64,000 nt of DNA from Aureimonas ureilytica DSM 18598 = NBRC 106430 (GCF_000382705.1 NZ_ARQE01000002.1:434001-498000), one strand, 5' to 3'. Shown: positions 53,844-63,107, counted from the first letter of the stretch. Numbers and translations: made by a program. The notes: generated by a model from the sequence alone, not told the origin.

Positions 53844-56372
53844 ATGAACCAGATCCTTCCGTCGGAGAGGGTCGAGGGCGCCGCAAAAGTCCTCCGCCTC
53901 GACATCGAGGGCATGAGCTGCGCGTCGTGTGTTGGCCGCGTCGAGCGCGCCATCGCGGCGGTGCCGGGGGTCTCCTCCGCATCCGTGAACCTCGTCGCCG
54001 AGCGTGCCGACGTGACCTTCGCGGGTCCCGTCGACGGCGCCGCCGTCCTGCATGCCGTCGAGGAGGCTGGCTACGAGGTCCGCCAGGAGACGCGTGAGCT
54101 CGGCATCGAGGGCATGACCTGCGCGTCCTGCGTCGGTCGCGTCGAGCGGGCGATCGCCGCCGTTCCCGGCGTCTCCTCGGTCGCCGTGAACCTCGCGACG
54201 GAGCGCGCCACGGTGCGTGCGCTTCCTTCCGTGGACATGCGCTCGATCGAGGCCGCCGTGCGCGACGCCGGGTACGAGCCGCGCGCCCTTGCGATGCGCG
54301 GCGCCGCGGACACCGAGGATCTTCGCCGGGCTACGAAGGAGGCGGAGTACGCGCGGCTGCGGCGCGACCTCCTGGTCGCGGCCGTCCTCACCGCCCCGCT
54401 CTTCGTCCTCGAGATGGGCTCGCACCTCGTTCCCGCCTTCCACGACCTCGTCATGAACGGGATCGGGATGCGGGAAAGCCGCGTCCTCCAGTTCGTCCTC
54501 GCCTCGCTCGTGCTGTTCGGCCCCGGCCTGCGCTTCCTGCGCAAGGGGCTTCCGGCACTGGCCCGGTTTGCGCCCGACATGAACTCGCTCGTGGCCGTGG
54601 GCACGCTCGCGGCCTGGGGATACTCCGTGGTCGCCACCTTCCTGCCGGCCTGGCTGCCCGCCGGCACGGCGAACGTCTACTTCGAGGCGGCCGCCGTCAT
54701 CGTCACGCTGATTCTCCTCGGACGCCTCCTCGAGGCGCGGGCCAAGGGCCGGACGGGCGAGGCCATCAAGCGCCTTGTCGGGCTGCGCACCAAGACGGCG
54801 CGGGTCGCACGCGGCGGGGGCTTCGCCGAGGTGCCGCTCGACGAGGTCGCTGTCGGCGATACCGTCGAGGTGCGCCCCGGGGAACGGATCCCGGTGGACG
54901 GAACGGTCCTGTCGGGCTCGTCCTTCGTCGACGAGTCCATGATCACGGGCGAGCCCGTTCCCGTCGCCAAGGAACGCGGCGCGACCGTGGTCGGGGGCAC
55001 GATCAACGAGACCGGCAGCTTCACCTACCGCGCCGACCGCGTCGGCGCGGACACGGTGCTGGCGCAGATCATCCGCATGGTCGAGGAAGCGCAGGGCGGC
55101 AAGCTGCCGATCCAGGCGCTCGTCGACCGCGTGACGCGCTGGTTCGTTCCCGCGGTGATGGCCGCGGCCGCGCTGACCTTCGTCGTCTGGATGGTATTCG
55201 GACCCGGCCCGGCGCTCGGCTTCGCCCTCGTCAACGCCGTCGCCGTCCTCATCATCGCCTGCCCCTGCGCCATGGGCCTCGCGACCCCGACCTCGGTCAT
55301 GGTCGGCACGGGACGCGCGGCCGAGCTCGGCGTCCTCTTCCGTCGCGGCGAGGCCTTGCAGTCCCTGCGCGACGTCGACGTGGTGGCCCTCGACAAGACG
55401 GGGACGCTGACGGAAGGCCGACCCGAACTGACGGACCTCGTCCTCGCGGACGGTTTCGACCGTCATGACGTGCTGGGGCTCGTCTCCTCCGTCGAGGCGA
55501 AGTCGGAGCACCCGATCGCCGCCGCCATCGTCGCCGCCGCCAAGGCCGAGGGGCTGCCCGCCGCAGCCGTCGACCGCTTCGAGGCGTTCCCCGGGTTCGG
55601 CGTGGAGGCCATCGTCGGCGGGCGTTCCGTCGCGATCGGGGCGGACCGACTCATGACGCGGCTCGGCCTCGACCCGTCCACCTTCGCCGGGGACGCGGAG
55701 CGGTTGGCCGTCGAGGGCAAGTCGCCCCTCTACGCCGCCGTCGACGGACGCCTCGCGGCGCTGGTCGTTGTCTCGGATCCCGTGAAGGCGACGAGCGCAG
55801 CCGCGATCGCGGCGCTCCACGGGCTTGGTCTGCGCGTCGCGATGGTCACGGGCGACAACGAGCGGACCGCAAAGGCCGTCGCCGCCAGCCTCGGCATCGA
55901 CGAGGTGTTCGCCGAGGTCCTGCCGGAGGGCAAGGTCGCTGCCGTCCGGAGCCTCGGCCTGTCGGGCAAGGTCGCCTTCGTCGGCGACGGCATCAACGAT
56001 GCCCCGGCGCTGGCCGCGGCCGACGTCGGCCTCGCCGTCGGCACGGGAACCGACGTCGCGATCGAGAGCGCTGACGTGGTCCTGATGTCCGGCGACCTCA
56101 ACGCCGTCGTCACGGCCGTCGCCGTGTCGAGGGCGACGATCCGGAACATCCGCCAGAACCTGTTCTGGGCCTTCGCCTACAACGTCGTCCTCGTCCCCGT
56201 CGCGGCCGGCTTGCTCTACCCGCTGAACGGCACGCTCCTGTCGCCGGCGCTGGCGGCGGGCGCCATGGCGCTGTCCAGCGTCTTCGTGCTCGGCAATGCG
56301 CTGCGTCTGCGGCGGCTCTCCCCCGGGGCCGTGGTGCAGGGCCGCTTGTCGACCCCTCAACCCGCGAGGTGA
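53844..56372 (+). CDS. copA: Cu(I)-exporting P1B-type ATPase
   Basis: 842 aa. Two HMA domains with GMSCASC (Cys26/Cys29) and GMTCASC (Cys93/Cys96), the CPC membrane site (Cys473, Cys475), DKTGTLTEG with phosphoryl Asp517, and the C-terminal TM segment with [14 protein letters not shown]. The last TM helices have the P1B-1 (copper) type and [18 protein letters not shown]. Exports Cu(I) from the cytoplasm, taking it from CopZ. Its regulator follows four bases after the stop, so copA and the regulator are cotranscribed. Confidence 0.95.
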   Translation: MNQILPSERVEGAAKVLRLDIEGMSCASCVGRVERAIAAVPGVSSASVNLVAERADVTFAGPVDGAAVLHAVEEAGYEVRQETRELGIEGMTCASCVGRVERAIAAVPGVSSVAVNLATERATVRALPSVDMRSIEAAVRDAGYEPRALAMRGAADTEDLRRATKEAEYARLRRDLLVAAVLTAPLFVLEMGSHLVPAFHDLVMNGIGMRESRVLQFVLASLVLFGPGLRFLRKGLPALARFAPDMNSLVAVGTLAAWGYSVVATFLPAWLPAGTANVYFEAAAVIVTLILLGRLLEARAKGRTGEAIKRLVGLRTKTARVARGGGFAEVPLDEVAVGDTVEVRPGERIPVDGTVLSGSSFVDESMITGEPVPVAKERGATVVGGTINETGSFTYRADRVGADTVLAQIIRMVEEAQGGKLPIQALVDRVTRWFVPAVMAAAALTFVVWMVFGPGPALGFALVNAVAVLIIACPCAMGLATPTSVMVGTGRAAELGVLFRRGEALQSLRDVDVVALDKTGTLTEGRPELTDLVLADGFDRHDVLGLVSSVEAKSEHPIAAAIVAAAKAEGLPAAAVDRFEAFPGFGVEAIVGGRSVAIGADRLMTRLGLDPSTFAGDAERLAVEGKSPLYAAVDGRLAALVVVSDPVKATSAAAIAALHGLGLRVAMVTGDNERTAKAVAASLGIDEVFAEVLPEGKVAAVRSLGLSGKVAFVGDGINDAPALAAADVGLAVGTGTDVAIESADVVLMSGDLNAVVTAVAVSRATIRNIRQNLFWAFAYNVVLVPVAAGLLYPLNGTLLSPALAAGAMALSSVFVLGNALRLRRLSPGAVVQGRLSTPQPAR

Positions 56373-56375
56373 CCC

Positions 56376-56837
56376 ATGAACATCGGTGAAGCCGCCAAGG
56401 CCTCGGGCGTCAGCGCCAAGATGATCCGCCACTACGAGGCGGCCGGGCTCATCCCGGCGGCCGAGCGCGCCGAGTCCGGTTACCGCGTGTACTCCGCAGC
56501 CGACGTGTCGACGCTGCGCTTCATCCGCCGGGCGCGGGACCTGAATTTCTCGATGGAGAGGATCGGGCACCTGCTGGCCCTGTGGCGCGACCGCGGGCGG
56601 GCGAGCGCCGACGTGAAGCGCATCGCCCTGGAGCAGGTCGAGATGCTCGAGGCCCGCATGCGCGAGCTGGAGGAGATGGCGGGCACGCTCCGCCACCTCG
56701 CCCGCAACTGCCACGGGGACGGCCGGCCCGACTGCCCGATCATCGGCAGCCTCGCGGACGGGGCGGCTGCGGAACCCGTTCCCCCGCCTCGCCGCCGCCC
56801 CACGAGGGCACTGACAAAGGTCGGGGGCATCCGGTGA
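56376..56837 (+). CDS. cueR: CueR/HmrR-type copper-responsive MerR regulator
   Basis: 153 aa. MNIGEAAKASGVSAKMIRHYEAAGLI is the MerR HTH; the C-terminal metal loop NCHGDGRPDCPII holds the two Cys (C-x7-C pattern) that bind Cu(I) linearly. This arrangement is the CueR/HmrR signature. It ends with a Pro/Arg-rich tail. It is the second gene after copA, and two promoters with its expected dyads lie before copA and copZ. Probably activates both. Confidence 0.92.
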   Translation: MNIGEAAKASGVSAKMIRHYEAAGLIPAAERAESGYRVYSAADVSTLRFIRRARDLNFSMERIGHLLALWRDRGRASADVKRIALEQVEMLEARMRELEEMAGTLRHLARNCHGDGRPDCPIIGSLADGAAAEPVPPPRRRPTRALTKVGGIR

Positions 56838-56846
56838 ACCGAACCC

Positions 56847-56877
56847 TTGACCTTCCAACGATGGAAAGCCCCATCTC
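56847..56877 (+). promoter_or_regulatory. CueR-type promoter of copZ
   Basis: TTGACC (56847-56852), a 19-base spacer, CATCTC (56872-56877). The spacer has TTCCA ACGA TGGAA and the same CCTTCC...GGAAAG-like layout as the copA promoter. It lies 20 bases before the copZ ATG, within the spacer after the regulator stop. Confidence 0.75.
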
Positions 56878-56896
56878 TGCTCGAAAGGAGACCACC

Positions 56897-57097
56897 ATGC
56901 TCAAGCTGAACGTCCAGGACATGAGTTGCGGGCATTGCGCCGCATCCGTCACGAAGGCGGTCAAGGCCGTCGATCCCTCCGCCGACGTGCGCGTCGACCT
57001 CGGCTCGAAGCTCGTGACGGTGGAGACGACGGTCGCGCCGGACGCGATCAGGTCGGCCATCGGCGAAGCCGGATACGCCAGCGAACTGGCCGCCTGA
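56897..57097 (+). CDS. copZ: CopZ copper chaperone (single HMA domain)
   Basis: 66 aa, one HMA fold. MLKLNVQDMSCGHCAASVTKAV carries the CxxC pair that binds Cu(I); RSAIGEAGYASEL closes the fold. It shuttles copper in the cytosol to CopA and the regulator. The ATG at 56897 has AAAGGAG seven bases upstream. Independently controlled by the CueR-type promoter just upstream. Confidence 0.93.
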   Translation: MLKLNVQDMSCGHCAASVTKAVKAVDPSADVRVDLGSKLVTVETTVAPDAIRSAIGEAGYASELAA

Positions 57098-57218
57098 CGG
57101 CAGAGGATTCGTTTCTCCAAGTCGCGGGGTCCTCACGGGATCCCGGGCGCTGAAGCGAGGCTGGAGACCGCGTTCGCCCCGAGTGGACGCCACCCCGAAA
57201 CCACGATATGGATCGAGC

Positions 57219-57620
57219 ATGCTGAACGGGATCGACACGACGGGAATTACGAGGAGGCTGCTCGCTGCGGTCTTTCTCTGCCTGTCGGTCGTCCTGTCGC
57301 AGATGGCCCATGCGAGCATGCCCTCCATCCCGGCGCACGACACCCGGGCGTCGCAGGGCGTCGCCGCCGATGCGTCGGCAACCGTGGAACACGCGGCGGC
57401 CGGCCACTCGCACGGCGACCGCAAGGACGACCCGTCCAAGGCTGGCGACCACACCGGACCGTCCGATTTGAAGTGCGCCAGCCACTGCCCGTCCGTGTTC
57501 GTTCCGGCGGGTGCCGATGTCGGTCACGCGGCCGTCGTCCGCTCGGCGACCGCCCCCTCCTTCCATGCGGCCTTCGCGGGCCGCCACGTCGACACGGCCG
57601 ACAGACCTCCCAGAACCTGA
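57219..57620 (+). CDS. DUF2946-like secreted His-rich protein
   Basis: 133 aa from ATG 57219; a GTG at 57183 would give twelve more residues. A signal helix (LLAAVFLCLSVVLSQMAHA) is followed by HDTRASQGVAADASATVEHAAAGHSHGDRKDD and KCASHCPSV with two Cys, read in shorter pieces. The His and Cys resemble other small metal-associated secreted proteins. Plus strand between copZ and the TolC group. Function unknown. Confidence 0.68.
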   Translation: MLNGIDTTGITRRLLAAVFLCLSVVLSQMAHASMPSIPAHDTRASQGVAADASATVEHAAAGHSHGDRKDDPSKAGDHTGPSDLKCASHCPSVFVPAGADVGHAAVVRSATAPSFHAAFAGRHVDTADRPPRT

Positions 57621-57806
57621 CCTGACGGGCGCCGCATGGCGGTGCCCGGCTTCCGCGCGTCCATTCGCCCGAATGGTGCCCGGAGGCGTCGTGCTGCGTC
57701 CCCCGCCCTCGCGGCACCACGGACGCATGTTTCGGCTCGCGCATGACCCCGCATCCCGTGGCGACAGGCCACGGCCGGACGGTCATGCCGACGATAGGTC
57801 ACCTCC

Positions 57807-58049
57807 ATGTTCCGCTTCGCATTCTTGTGCGCGGCAGCCCTGCTGACGGCAGGCTGCACCGCCACGGGCCCCCTCGGCCTGTCCGATCTCGGTACGTCCA
57901 CCCCTGAGGCCGACGCTTCCGTCGGCGCCGCCCCGGTCCGCTACGGCTCCGTCGTCGGCTCCTACACCCACCGCATGCCGAGGGCGCCGGGCAACTGGCG
58001 CGGGACGGGCGTCGAGATGGCCCCGGTGGGACCGGAGGCTTCCCAGTGA
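57807..58049 (+). CDS. Small lipoprotein before the TolC-like gene
   Basis: 80 aa. FLCAAALLTAGCTATG gives a clear lipobox. The short mature part is SVVGSYTHRMPRAPGNWRG with no domain recognised. GTGA-overlap coupling with the TolC-like gene (58046) shows that they are cotranslated, so it is probably a partner in that outer-membrane system. ATG 57807. Confidence 0.72.
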   Translation: MFRFAFLCAAALLTAGCTATGPLGLSDLGTSTPEADASVGAAPVRYGSVVGSYTHRMPRAPGNWRGTGVEMAPVGPEASQ

Positions 58050-59503
58050 GCCCGATCGTCTTCAAGGCCTCCGTCATCCTCGCTCCCCTGTTCCTCGGCG
58101 GGTGCCTGGCTTCGGGCGACGCGTTCCTGCGGCAGGACGGGTTCGAGACGGTCGCCCTGCGCTCGGGCCAGGCGATCGGCAAGGAAACGGCCTGGGTCCA
58201 GGACCGTCAGCAGGCCGCCGCCGTCGACGCCAAGGTGCGCGCGCTGCTGGCCACCAAGACCGTCGGGGCGGACGCGGCCGTGCAGGTCGCGCTGCTGAAC
58301 AACAAGGGCCTCCAAGCCTCCTACGCCGACATCGGCGTGGCGGTCGCCGACCTCTGGCAGGAGACGCTGCCGCCGGCGAACATCCGGTTGGGCCTCAGCT
58401 ACGGGACCGTCGACTTCACGAGGACCGTCGAGGGCCTCGTCGTCTCCAACATCATGGCGCTCATCACGCGCGAAAGGCGCCTCGACGTCGCGACGAGCCA
58501 GGTCCACGCCGTCCAGCTCGAGGCCGTCCTGCGCACGCTCGAGGTCGCCTCGCAGACCCGCAGGGCTTGGATCGAGGCGGTCGCCGCTTGGGAGAACGTC
58601 GCGCTCCTGAACCGGGCCAAGGTCGCGGCCGACGCGGCCGCCGAGCTCGCTGCCGGCCTCGGCGGCACGGGCGCGATGACCAAGGCCGACCAAGCACGCG
58701 AGCAGGTGTTCTACGCGGAGCTCGCCGGACGCACCGCGACGGCCCGGCTCGAGGCGCGGCTCGCAAAGGAGCGCCTCGTCCGCGTCATGGGCCTCTACGG
58801 CAGGGACATCGACTTCGAGGTGCCGAACGCACTGCCGCGGCTGCCGAGGGCGGCCGCCAAGCGCGAGGGGATCGAGGTCGAGGCGCTGCGCAACCGCGTC
58901 GACATCCAGTTGGCGAAGCTGCGCCTCGAGGCTCTCGCGAAGTCCTACGGGCTGACGCAGGCGACACGGTTCGTGTCCGACCTAGAGCTCGGCGCCGGCA
59001 TCGAGGCCGAGGAGGAGGTCGAGGAGTCCGAGGACGGCCACAAGGAGCGCAAGACGACCTTCGCTCCCGCCGTCGAGGCGGGCATCACGATCCCGATCTT
59101 CGACAGCGGGCAGGCGCGCCTGAGGAAGGCCGAGTTCGAGTACCTGCGGGCCGCAAACCTTCTCGCCGAGCGCGGCGTCAACGTTCGGTCGGAAGCCCGT
59201 TCGGCCTACCAGGCCTACCGCTCGGGCTTCGACATCGCCCGGCACTACCAGAACAGCGTGCTGCCCCTGCGCACCACGCTCGAGAAGGAGGCGGTGCTCA
59301 CCTACAACGGGATGATCACCTCCACCTTCGAGCTCATCACCGACACCCGCGAGCGGATCGAGGCGAACATCGCCGCCCTCGAGGCCAGGAAGAACTTCTG
59401 GCTCGCGGACGAGGGACTGACCAGCGCCGTCCACGGCGGCGGCGAAACGGATGGCGGCGAGGCCGCCGAGGTCGAGACGGCCGCGGCCGGCGACGACGAC
59501 TGA
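58046..59503 (+). CDS. TolC-like outer-membrane efflux lipoprotein
   Basis: 485 aa from GTG 58046. LAPLFLGGCLASG is a lipobox, so the protein is acylated like CusC/NodT-type outer-membrane factors. Two repeats of the OEP fold are suggested by long helices (RRLDVATSQVHAVQLEAVL, LANKG-type helices) and an ALNNKGL-like strand at VQVALLNNKGLQASYADIGV. A Glu/Asp-rich insert (EAEEEVEESEDGHKER) is unusual. No inner-membrane RND or adaptor gene is next to it. It probably serves export of copper or other metal with partners elsewhere. Confidence 0.86.
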   Translation: MSPIVFKASVILAPLFLGGCLASGDAFLRQDGFETVALRSGQAIGKETAWVQDRQQAAAVDAKVRALLATKTVGADAAVQVALLNNKGLQASYADIGVAVADLWQETLPPANIRLGLSYGTVDFTRTVEGLVVSNIMALITRERRLDVATSQVHAVQLEAVLRTLEVASQTRRAWIEAVAAWENVALLNRAKVAADAAAELAAGLGGTGAMTKADQAREQVFYAELAGRTATARLEARLAKERLVRVMGLYGRDIDFEVPNALPRLPRAAAKREGIEVEALRNRVDIQLAKLRLEALAKSYGLTQATRFVSDLELGAGIEAEEEVEESEDGHKERKTTFAPAVEAGITIPIFDSGQARLRKAEFEYLRAANLLAERGVNVRSEARSAYQAYRSGFDIARHYQNSVLPLRTTLEKEAVLTYNGMITSTFELITDTRERIEANIAALEARKNFWLADEGLTSAVHGGGETDGGEAAEVETAAAGDDD

Positions 59504-59517
59504 TCGGAGAGACTGAG

Positions 59518-60903
59518 ATGGTTTCGAGAAGAGGTTTCATCGGCGCCGGCGCGGCGCTCGTGGGTGCGGCCGCGTGGTCCCGCACGTCCGCGATGGGGTT
59601 GCCCGAGGCACCCGTCATGGAGAGCGCCGCGACGCAGGTCCCGCCCGTCCCGTCGGAGGGGCCGCACTACAACCCCGTCGTCACGCTGAACGGCTGGTCG
59701 CTGCCCTTCCGCATGAACAACGGCGTGAAGGAGTTCCACCTCGTGGCGGAGCCCGTCGAGCGCGAGATGGGCGAGGGCATGACCGCGTACCTGTGGGGCT
59801 ACAACGGCCAGTCCCCGGGCCCGACGATCGAGTGCGTCGAGGGCGACCGGGTCCGCATCTTCGTCTCCAACAAGCTGCCCGAGCACACCAGCGTCCATTG
59901 GCACGGCATGATCCTGCCCTGCGGCATGGACGGCGTGGCCGGGCTCACCCAGCCGCCGATCCCGGCGGGCAAGACCTTCGTCTACGAGTTCGAGGCGAAG
60001 AAGAGCGGGACGTTCATGTACCACCCGCACGCCGACGAGATGGTCCAGATGGCCATGGGCATGATGGGCTTCTTCGTGATCCACCCGAAGGATCCGAACT
60101 TCATGCCGGTCGACCGGGACTTCGTGTTCCTGCTCTCGGCCTACGACATCGACCCCGGCACCTACATCCCGCGGGTCATGGAGATGACCGACTTCAACCT
60201 GTGGGCCATCAACAGCCGCGTCTTCCCCGACGTCGCCCCGCTAGTGGTGAGGAAGGACGACCGCGTGCGCGTGCGGGTCGGCAACCTCACCATGACCAAC
60301 CACCCCATCCACATGCACGGCTACGACTTCGAGGTGACGTGCACGGACGGCGGCTGGGTGAGGCCCGAGGCGCGCTGGCCGGAGGTGACGATCGACATCC
60401 CCGTCGGGGCGATGCGCGCCTACGAGTTCGACGCGATCTACGAGGGCGACTGGGCGCTCCACTGCCACAAGTCGCACCACACGATGAACGCCATGGGCCA
60501 CGAGATCCCGACCTTCATCGGCGTCGACAAGACCAAGGTCGCCAAGAAGATCCGCCAGGTGCAGCCCGACTACATGCCGATGGGCACGAAGGGCATGGCC
60601 GACATGGCGGAGATGTCGATGCCGCTTCCCGACAACACCATCCCGATGATGACGGGCTGGGGCCAGTTCGGCTCCCTCGAGATGGGCGGCATGTTCACCG
60701 TCGTGAAGGTGCGCGAGGGCATCGAGAAGGGGTCCTACGCGGATCCCGGCGACTACGAGCACCCTCCCGGCACCGTCGCGTACGAGTGGACGGGATCGCT
60801 TCCCGACGCCCCGTCCGCCCCCGCCGGCAGCCAGGACGGCAGCAGCCTCAGGCCCGCGGGCAAGACCGCCGCCGCCGACCCGGCAGACCATTCCGGCCAC
60901 TGA
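59518..60903 (+). CDS. Multicopper oxidase with twin-arginine signal
   Basis: 461 aa. SRRGFIGAGAAL is a Tat signal, as needed for folded copper enzymes. The copper ligands are in HWHGM (T2/T3), MYHPHADEM, the HPIHMHGYDF set and HCHKSHHTMNAMGHE near the C-terminus. Numerous Met (MAMGMMGFF, MGTKGMADMAEMSM) could bind Cu(I). It oxidises Cu(I) to the less toxic Cu(II) in the periplasm (PcoA/CopA-like role). RBS GGAGAG before ATG 59518. Cotranscribed with the TolC-like gene. Confidence 0.93.
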   Translation: MVSRRGFIGAGAALVGAAAWSRTSAMGLPEAPVMESAATQVPPVPSEGPHYNPVVTLNGWSLPFRMNNGVKEFHLVAEPVEREMGEGMTAYLWGYNGQSPGPTIECVEGDRVRIFVSNKLPEHTSVHWHGMILPCGMDGVAGLTQPPIPAGKTFVYEFEAKKSGTFMYHPHADEMVQMAMGMMGFFVIHPKDPNFMPVDRDFVFLLSAYDIDPGTYIPRVMEMTDFNLWAINSRVFPDVAPLVVRKDDRVRVRVGNLTMTNHPIHMHGYDFEVTCTDGGWVRPEARWPEVTIDIPVGAMRAYEFDAIYEGDWALHCHKSHHTMNAMGHEIPTFIGVDKTKVAKKIRQVQPDYMPMGTKGMADMAEMSMPLPDNTIPMMTGWGQFGSLEMGGMFTVVKVREGIEKGSYADPGDYEHPPGTVAYEWTGSLPDAPSAPAGSQDGSSLRPAGKTAAADPADHSGH

Positions 60904-60946
60904 CCGCGGCCGCGAAACCACCAACCCCACCAGAGGAACGAACACC

Positions 60947-61438
60947 ATGAAGTTCACCCACATGGCCTTCGCCGCGGCAACCGCCGCGATCGCCGGCTTC
61001 GTGTCCGCGCCGGCGTCCGCGTCGGGCACCCATGCCGGCGGGCACGACGAGCTCGCGGTCGGCAAGGCCGCCGAGAAGGGCGCCAGCGCCCGCGTCCTGA
61101 AGGTCACCATGAAGGAGACCCCGGACGGCAAGATGCTGTTCCAGCCCGCGAAGATCCAGGTCCGCCAAGGCGAGACGGTCCGCCTTCAGTTCACGAACTC
61201 GGGCCAGAGCGCCCACGAGTTCGTCATGGACGAGCCCGCCAAGAACGCCGAGCACAAGGCGCTCATGCAGAAGTTCCCCGAGATGGAGCACGACGACCCG
61301 AACGCGATCCGCCTCGAGCCGGGCGCCAAGGGCGAGATCGTCTGGACCTTCTCGAAGGCCGGCAACTTCGAGTTCGCCTGCCTGATCCCCGGCCACTACG
61401 AGGCCGGCATGCACGGCCCCCTCGTGGTCATGAAGTGA
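60947..61438 (+). CDS. Cupredoxin (plastocyanin-like) periplasmic copper protein
   Basis: 163 aa with a signal (MAFAAATAAIAGFVSAPASA). The cupredoxin fold shows RLQFTNSGQSAHEFVMD (first His ligand) and the type-1 site FACLIPGHYEAGMHG (Cys, His, Met). It could be the electron or copper partner of the multicopper oxidase. ATG 60947. Followed by cusF-like gene on the same strand. Confidence 0.9.
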   Translation: MKFTHMAFAAATAAIAGFVSAPASASGTHAGGHDELAVGKAAEKGASARVLKVTMKETPDGKMLFQPAKIQVRQGETVRLQFTNSGQSAHEFVMDEPAKNAEHKALMQKFPEMEHDDPNAIRLEPGAKGEIVWTFSKAGNFEFACLIPGHYEAGMHGPLVVMK

Positions 61439-61470
61439 ACCCCCGACCGAACCCCGACAGGAGACAGACG

Positions 61471-61755
61471 ATGAAGACGTACGCCAAGCTGACCCTCGCG
61501 GCCCTCGTCGCATGCGCGACCGCGCTTCCCGCCGTGGCCGCCGAGTACACCAAGGGCGAGGTCACCAAGGTCGACGAGAAGGCCAAGAAGGTCACGATCA
61601 AGCACGAGGAGCTCAAGGAGCTCGAGATGCCGGCCATGACCATGGTGTTCGCCGTGCCCGATGAGGCGACCCTGAAGAAGGCCGCCGTCGGCAAGCGGAT
61701 CGAGTTCGTCGCCGAGAAGGTCCGCGGCAAGCTGACCGTCACCGACATCAAGTGA
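61471..61755 (+). CDS. CusF-like periplasmic copper-binding protein
   Basis: 94 aa with a signal (LTLAALVACATALPAVAAE). The small OB-fold has TIKHEELKELEMPAMTMVF, with the His and Met ligands of CusF; the Trp that stacks on Cu in E. coli CusF is not conserved (Glu/Met region). It binds Cu(I) or Ag(I). Same strand as the cupredoxin; no cusA/cusB nearby. Confidence 0.87.
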   Translation: MKTYAKLTLAALVACATALPAVAAEYTKGEVTKVDEKAKKVTIKHEELKELEMPAMTMVFAVPDEATLKKAAVGKRIEFVAEKVRGKLTVTDIK

Positions 61756-61813
61756 CGATGTCGATGCGGCGGGTGCCCTCGCATCCGCCGCATCGCCGGA
61801 GACGCTCCTTCCC

Positions 61814-62122
61814 ATGCGATCCCTCATCCTGCTCCTGATGCTGGTGGCCGCCGCCCTGTCGCCGGGTGGCGCGTCGGCAGCGCACGGCGCCGCACGAACG
61901 GTCCCGACATTGTCCGCGCAGACCGATGTCCATCGGGCCGGAGCCACGGCGCTTCCGGCTCCGAGCTGCGACCAACGATGCCCGGCGGTCCTTCCCGACC
62001 ACGGCGAGGCGACAACCGTCGGGTACGGCGGAGCGCAGACGTTCGCCGTCGATCGCGAACGGCTGGCCTGGAGCTACGAGCCACCCGTTCCCAGCGGCGT
62101 GCCGAGAGACGGACGGACCTGA
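61814..62122 (+). CDS. Small secreted protein, unknown
   Basis: 102 aa from ATG 61814. A signal helix (LILLLMLVAAALSPGGASA) is followed by a mature part with a Cys pair (PSCDQRCPAV) and SYEPPVPSG near the end. There is no clear RBS. It resembles the other short Cys-containing proteins in this cargo. No family recognised. Confidence 0.6.
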   Translation: MRSLILLLMLVAAALSPGGASAAHGAARTVPTLSAQTDVHRAGATALPAPSCDQRCPAVLPDHGEATTVGYGGAQTFAVDRERLAWSYEPPVPSGVPRDGRT

Positions 62123-62260
62123 CCGCCGGGCGGGCCGCGCCGGATCGCTGACCGATCCACGCTCACGGCCACGTAGCCGACGACCGTCACGACCCCTTGC
62201 CACGACCCCAAGACCAAACATCGCCGTTCCGCAACCGGACGGCAAACGGAGACCCATGTC

Positions 62261-62632
62261 ATGAAGCTTACCCTTGCCCTCGCGCTCCTGTCGCTGACCA
62301 CCCCCGCGGCGTCCGCCCAGTCCCTCGTGCCGGGATCGGACTACTTCCTCGACCAGGCCGACGGGATCCAGACGCACCGGGTGGCCACCGACGACCACCA
62401 TGGCGGCGATCCGTCGGCCAGCAACCTGACCCACGAGTTCCGCCAGTATGGCTACCCCCTGCCCCGGAACGAGGCATTCATCCCCGGGCTGATTGCCTCC
62501 TCGCACGCGACCAAGGCCGAGCAGGCGGTGGCCCTGAAGTCGGTCGTCGAGGGGACGTCCCATGTCCCCGTCGCGACGACCGAGGTCGCGCCCTCGTTCC
62601 TCGTGCCCGGATCGAGCTACGGCCGTCGCTGA
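62261..62632 (+). CDS. Secreted protein of unknown function
   Basis: 123 aa from ATG 62261 (GGAG about ten bases upstream). The signal (LTLALALLSLTTPAASAQ) precedes SLVPGSDYFLDQADGIQ, a Gly/Ser/His stretch (DDHHGGDPSAS) and SFLVPGSSYGRR, with a repeated LVPGSxY motif at both ends of the mature protein. No catalytic motif. Unknown function; last gene before the DmeRF pair. Confidence 0.65.
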   Translation: MKLTLALALLSLTTPAASAQSLVPGSDYFLDQADGIQTHRVATDDHHGGDPSASNLTHEFRQYGYPLPRNEAFIPGLIASSHATKAEQAVALKSVVEGTSHVPVATTEVAPSFLVPGSSYGRR

Positions 62633-62793
62633 CGTCGCAGCACTGGTCGGGCCGTCTGGAGGCGGCCCGACCTGATCAAGCAGTCCTCCGTTCGAGTATC
62701 GCATGAATTCAATCGACCGGGCCGCCCGCGACCAAGCGTCGACGAGCGATCGCTCCGTCCGGCCGCGTAGAAAGCCGTGGCCACCGTTACCCA

Positions 62794-62810
62794 TATAGCG
62801 TAGGGGGGTA
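62794..62810 (+). promoter_or_regulatory. RcnR/DmeR-type operator over the dmeRF promoter
   Basis: TATAGC (62794-62799) followed by TAGGGGGGTA (62801-62810), five bases before the dmeR ATG. A G-tract flanked by AT-rich TA ends is the known binding pattern of RcnR-like nickel/cobalt repressors. Confidence 0.55.
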
Positions 62811-62814
62811 TGCC

Positions 62815-63093
62815 ATGGGACACCTCATCAAAGACAAGACCAAGCTCATTGCCCGCGTCCGCCGGCTTCAGGGCCAGCTCGAAGCCGTTGCCCGAAGCCT
62901 CGACGAGGAGGCCCCCTGCGGGGACATCCTCCAGCTCGTCGCCTCCGTCCGCGGCGCCCTCAACGGGCTAACGGTCGAGCTGATCGAGGAGCACGTGCGC
63001 AACCACGTCGTGGACCCCGAGCACGAGCCGGACCCCGAGCGGGCGAAGGGCGCGGCCGACCTTCTCGCGGTCGTCCGGACCTACCTGAAGTGA
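62815..63093 (+). CDS. dmeR: DmeR, RcnR/CsoR-family Ni/Co-responsive repressor
   Basis: 92 aa, all-helical. MGHLIKDKTKLIARVRRLQGQLE is the DUF156 start. The ligand set His3, Cys35, His60, His64 is exactly that of RcnR, and differs from CsoR (Cys-His-Cys). It should repress itself and the following CDF transporter until Ni or Co binds. ATG 62815. DmeR/DmeF is the rhizobial name for this pair. Confidence 0.88.
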   Translation: MGHLIKDKTKLIARVRRLQGQLEAVARSLDEEAPCGDILQLVASVRGALNGLTVELIEEHVRNHVVDPEHEPDPERAKGAADLLAVVRTYLK

Positions 63094-63107
63094 CGGAGAC
63101 GCAGACG

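Noticed and set aside
53820-56858. A 1012-residue minus-strand frame opposite copA
   Set aside because: Shadow of copA; no domain or RBS.
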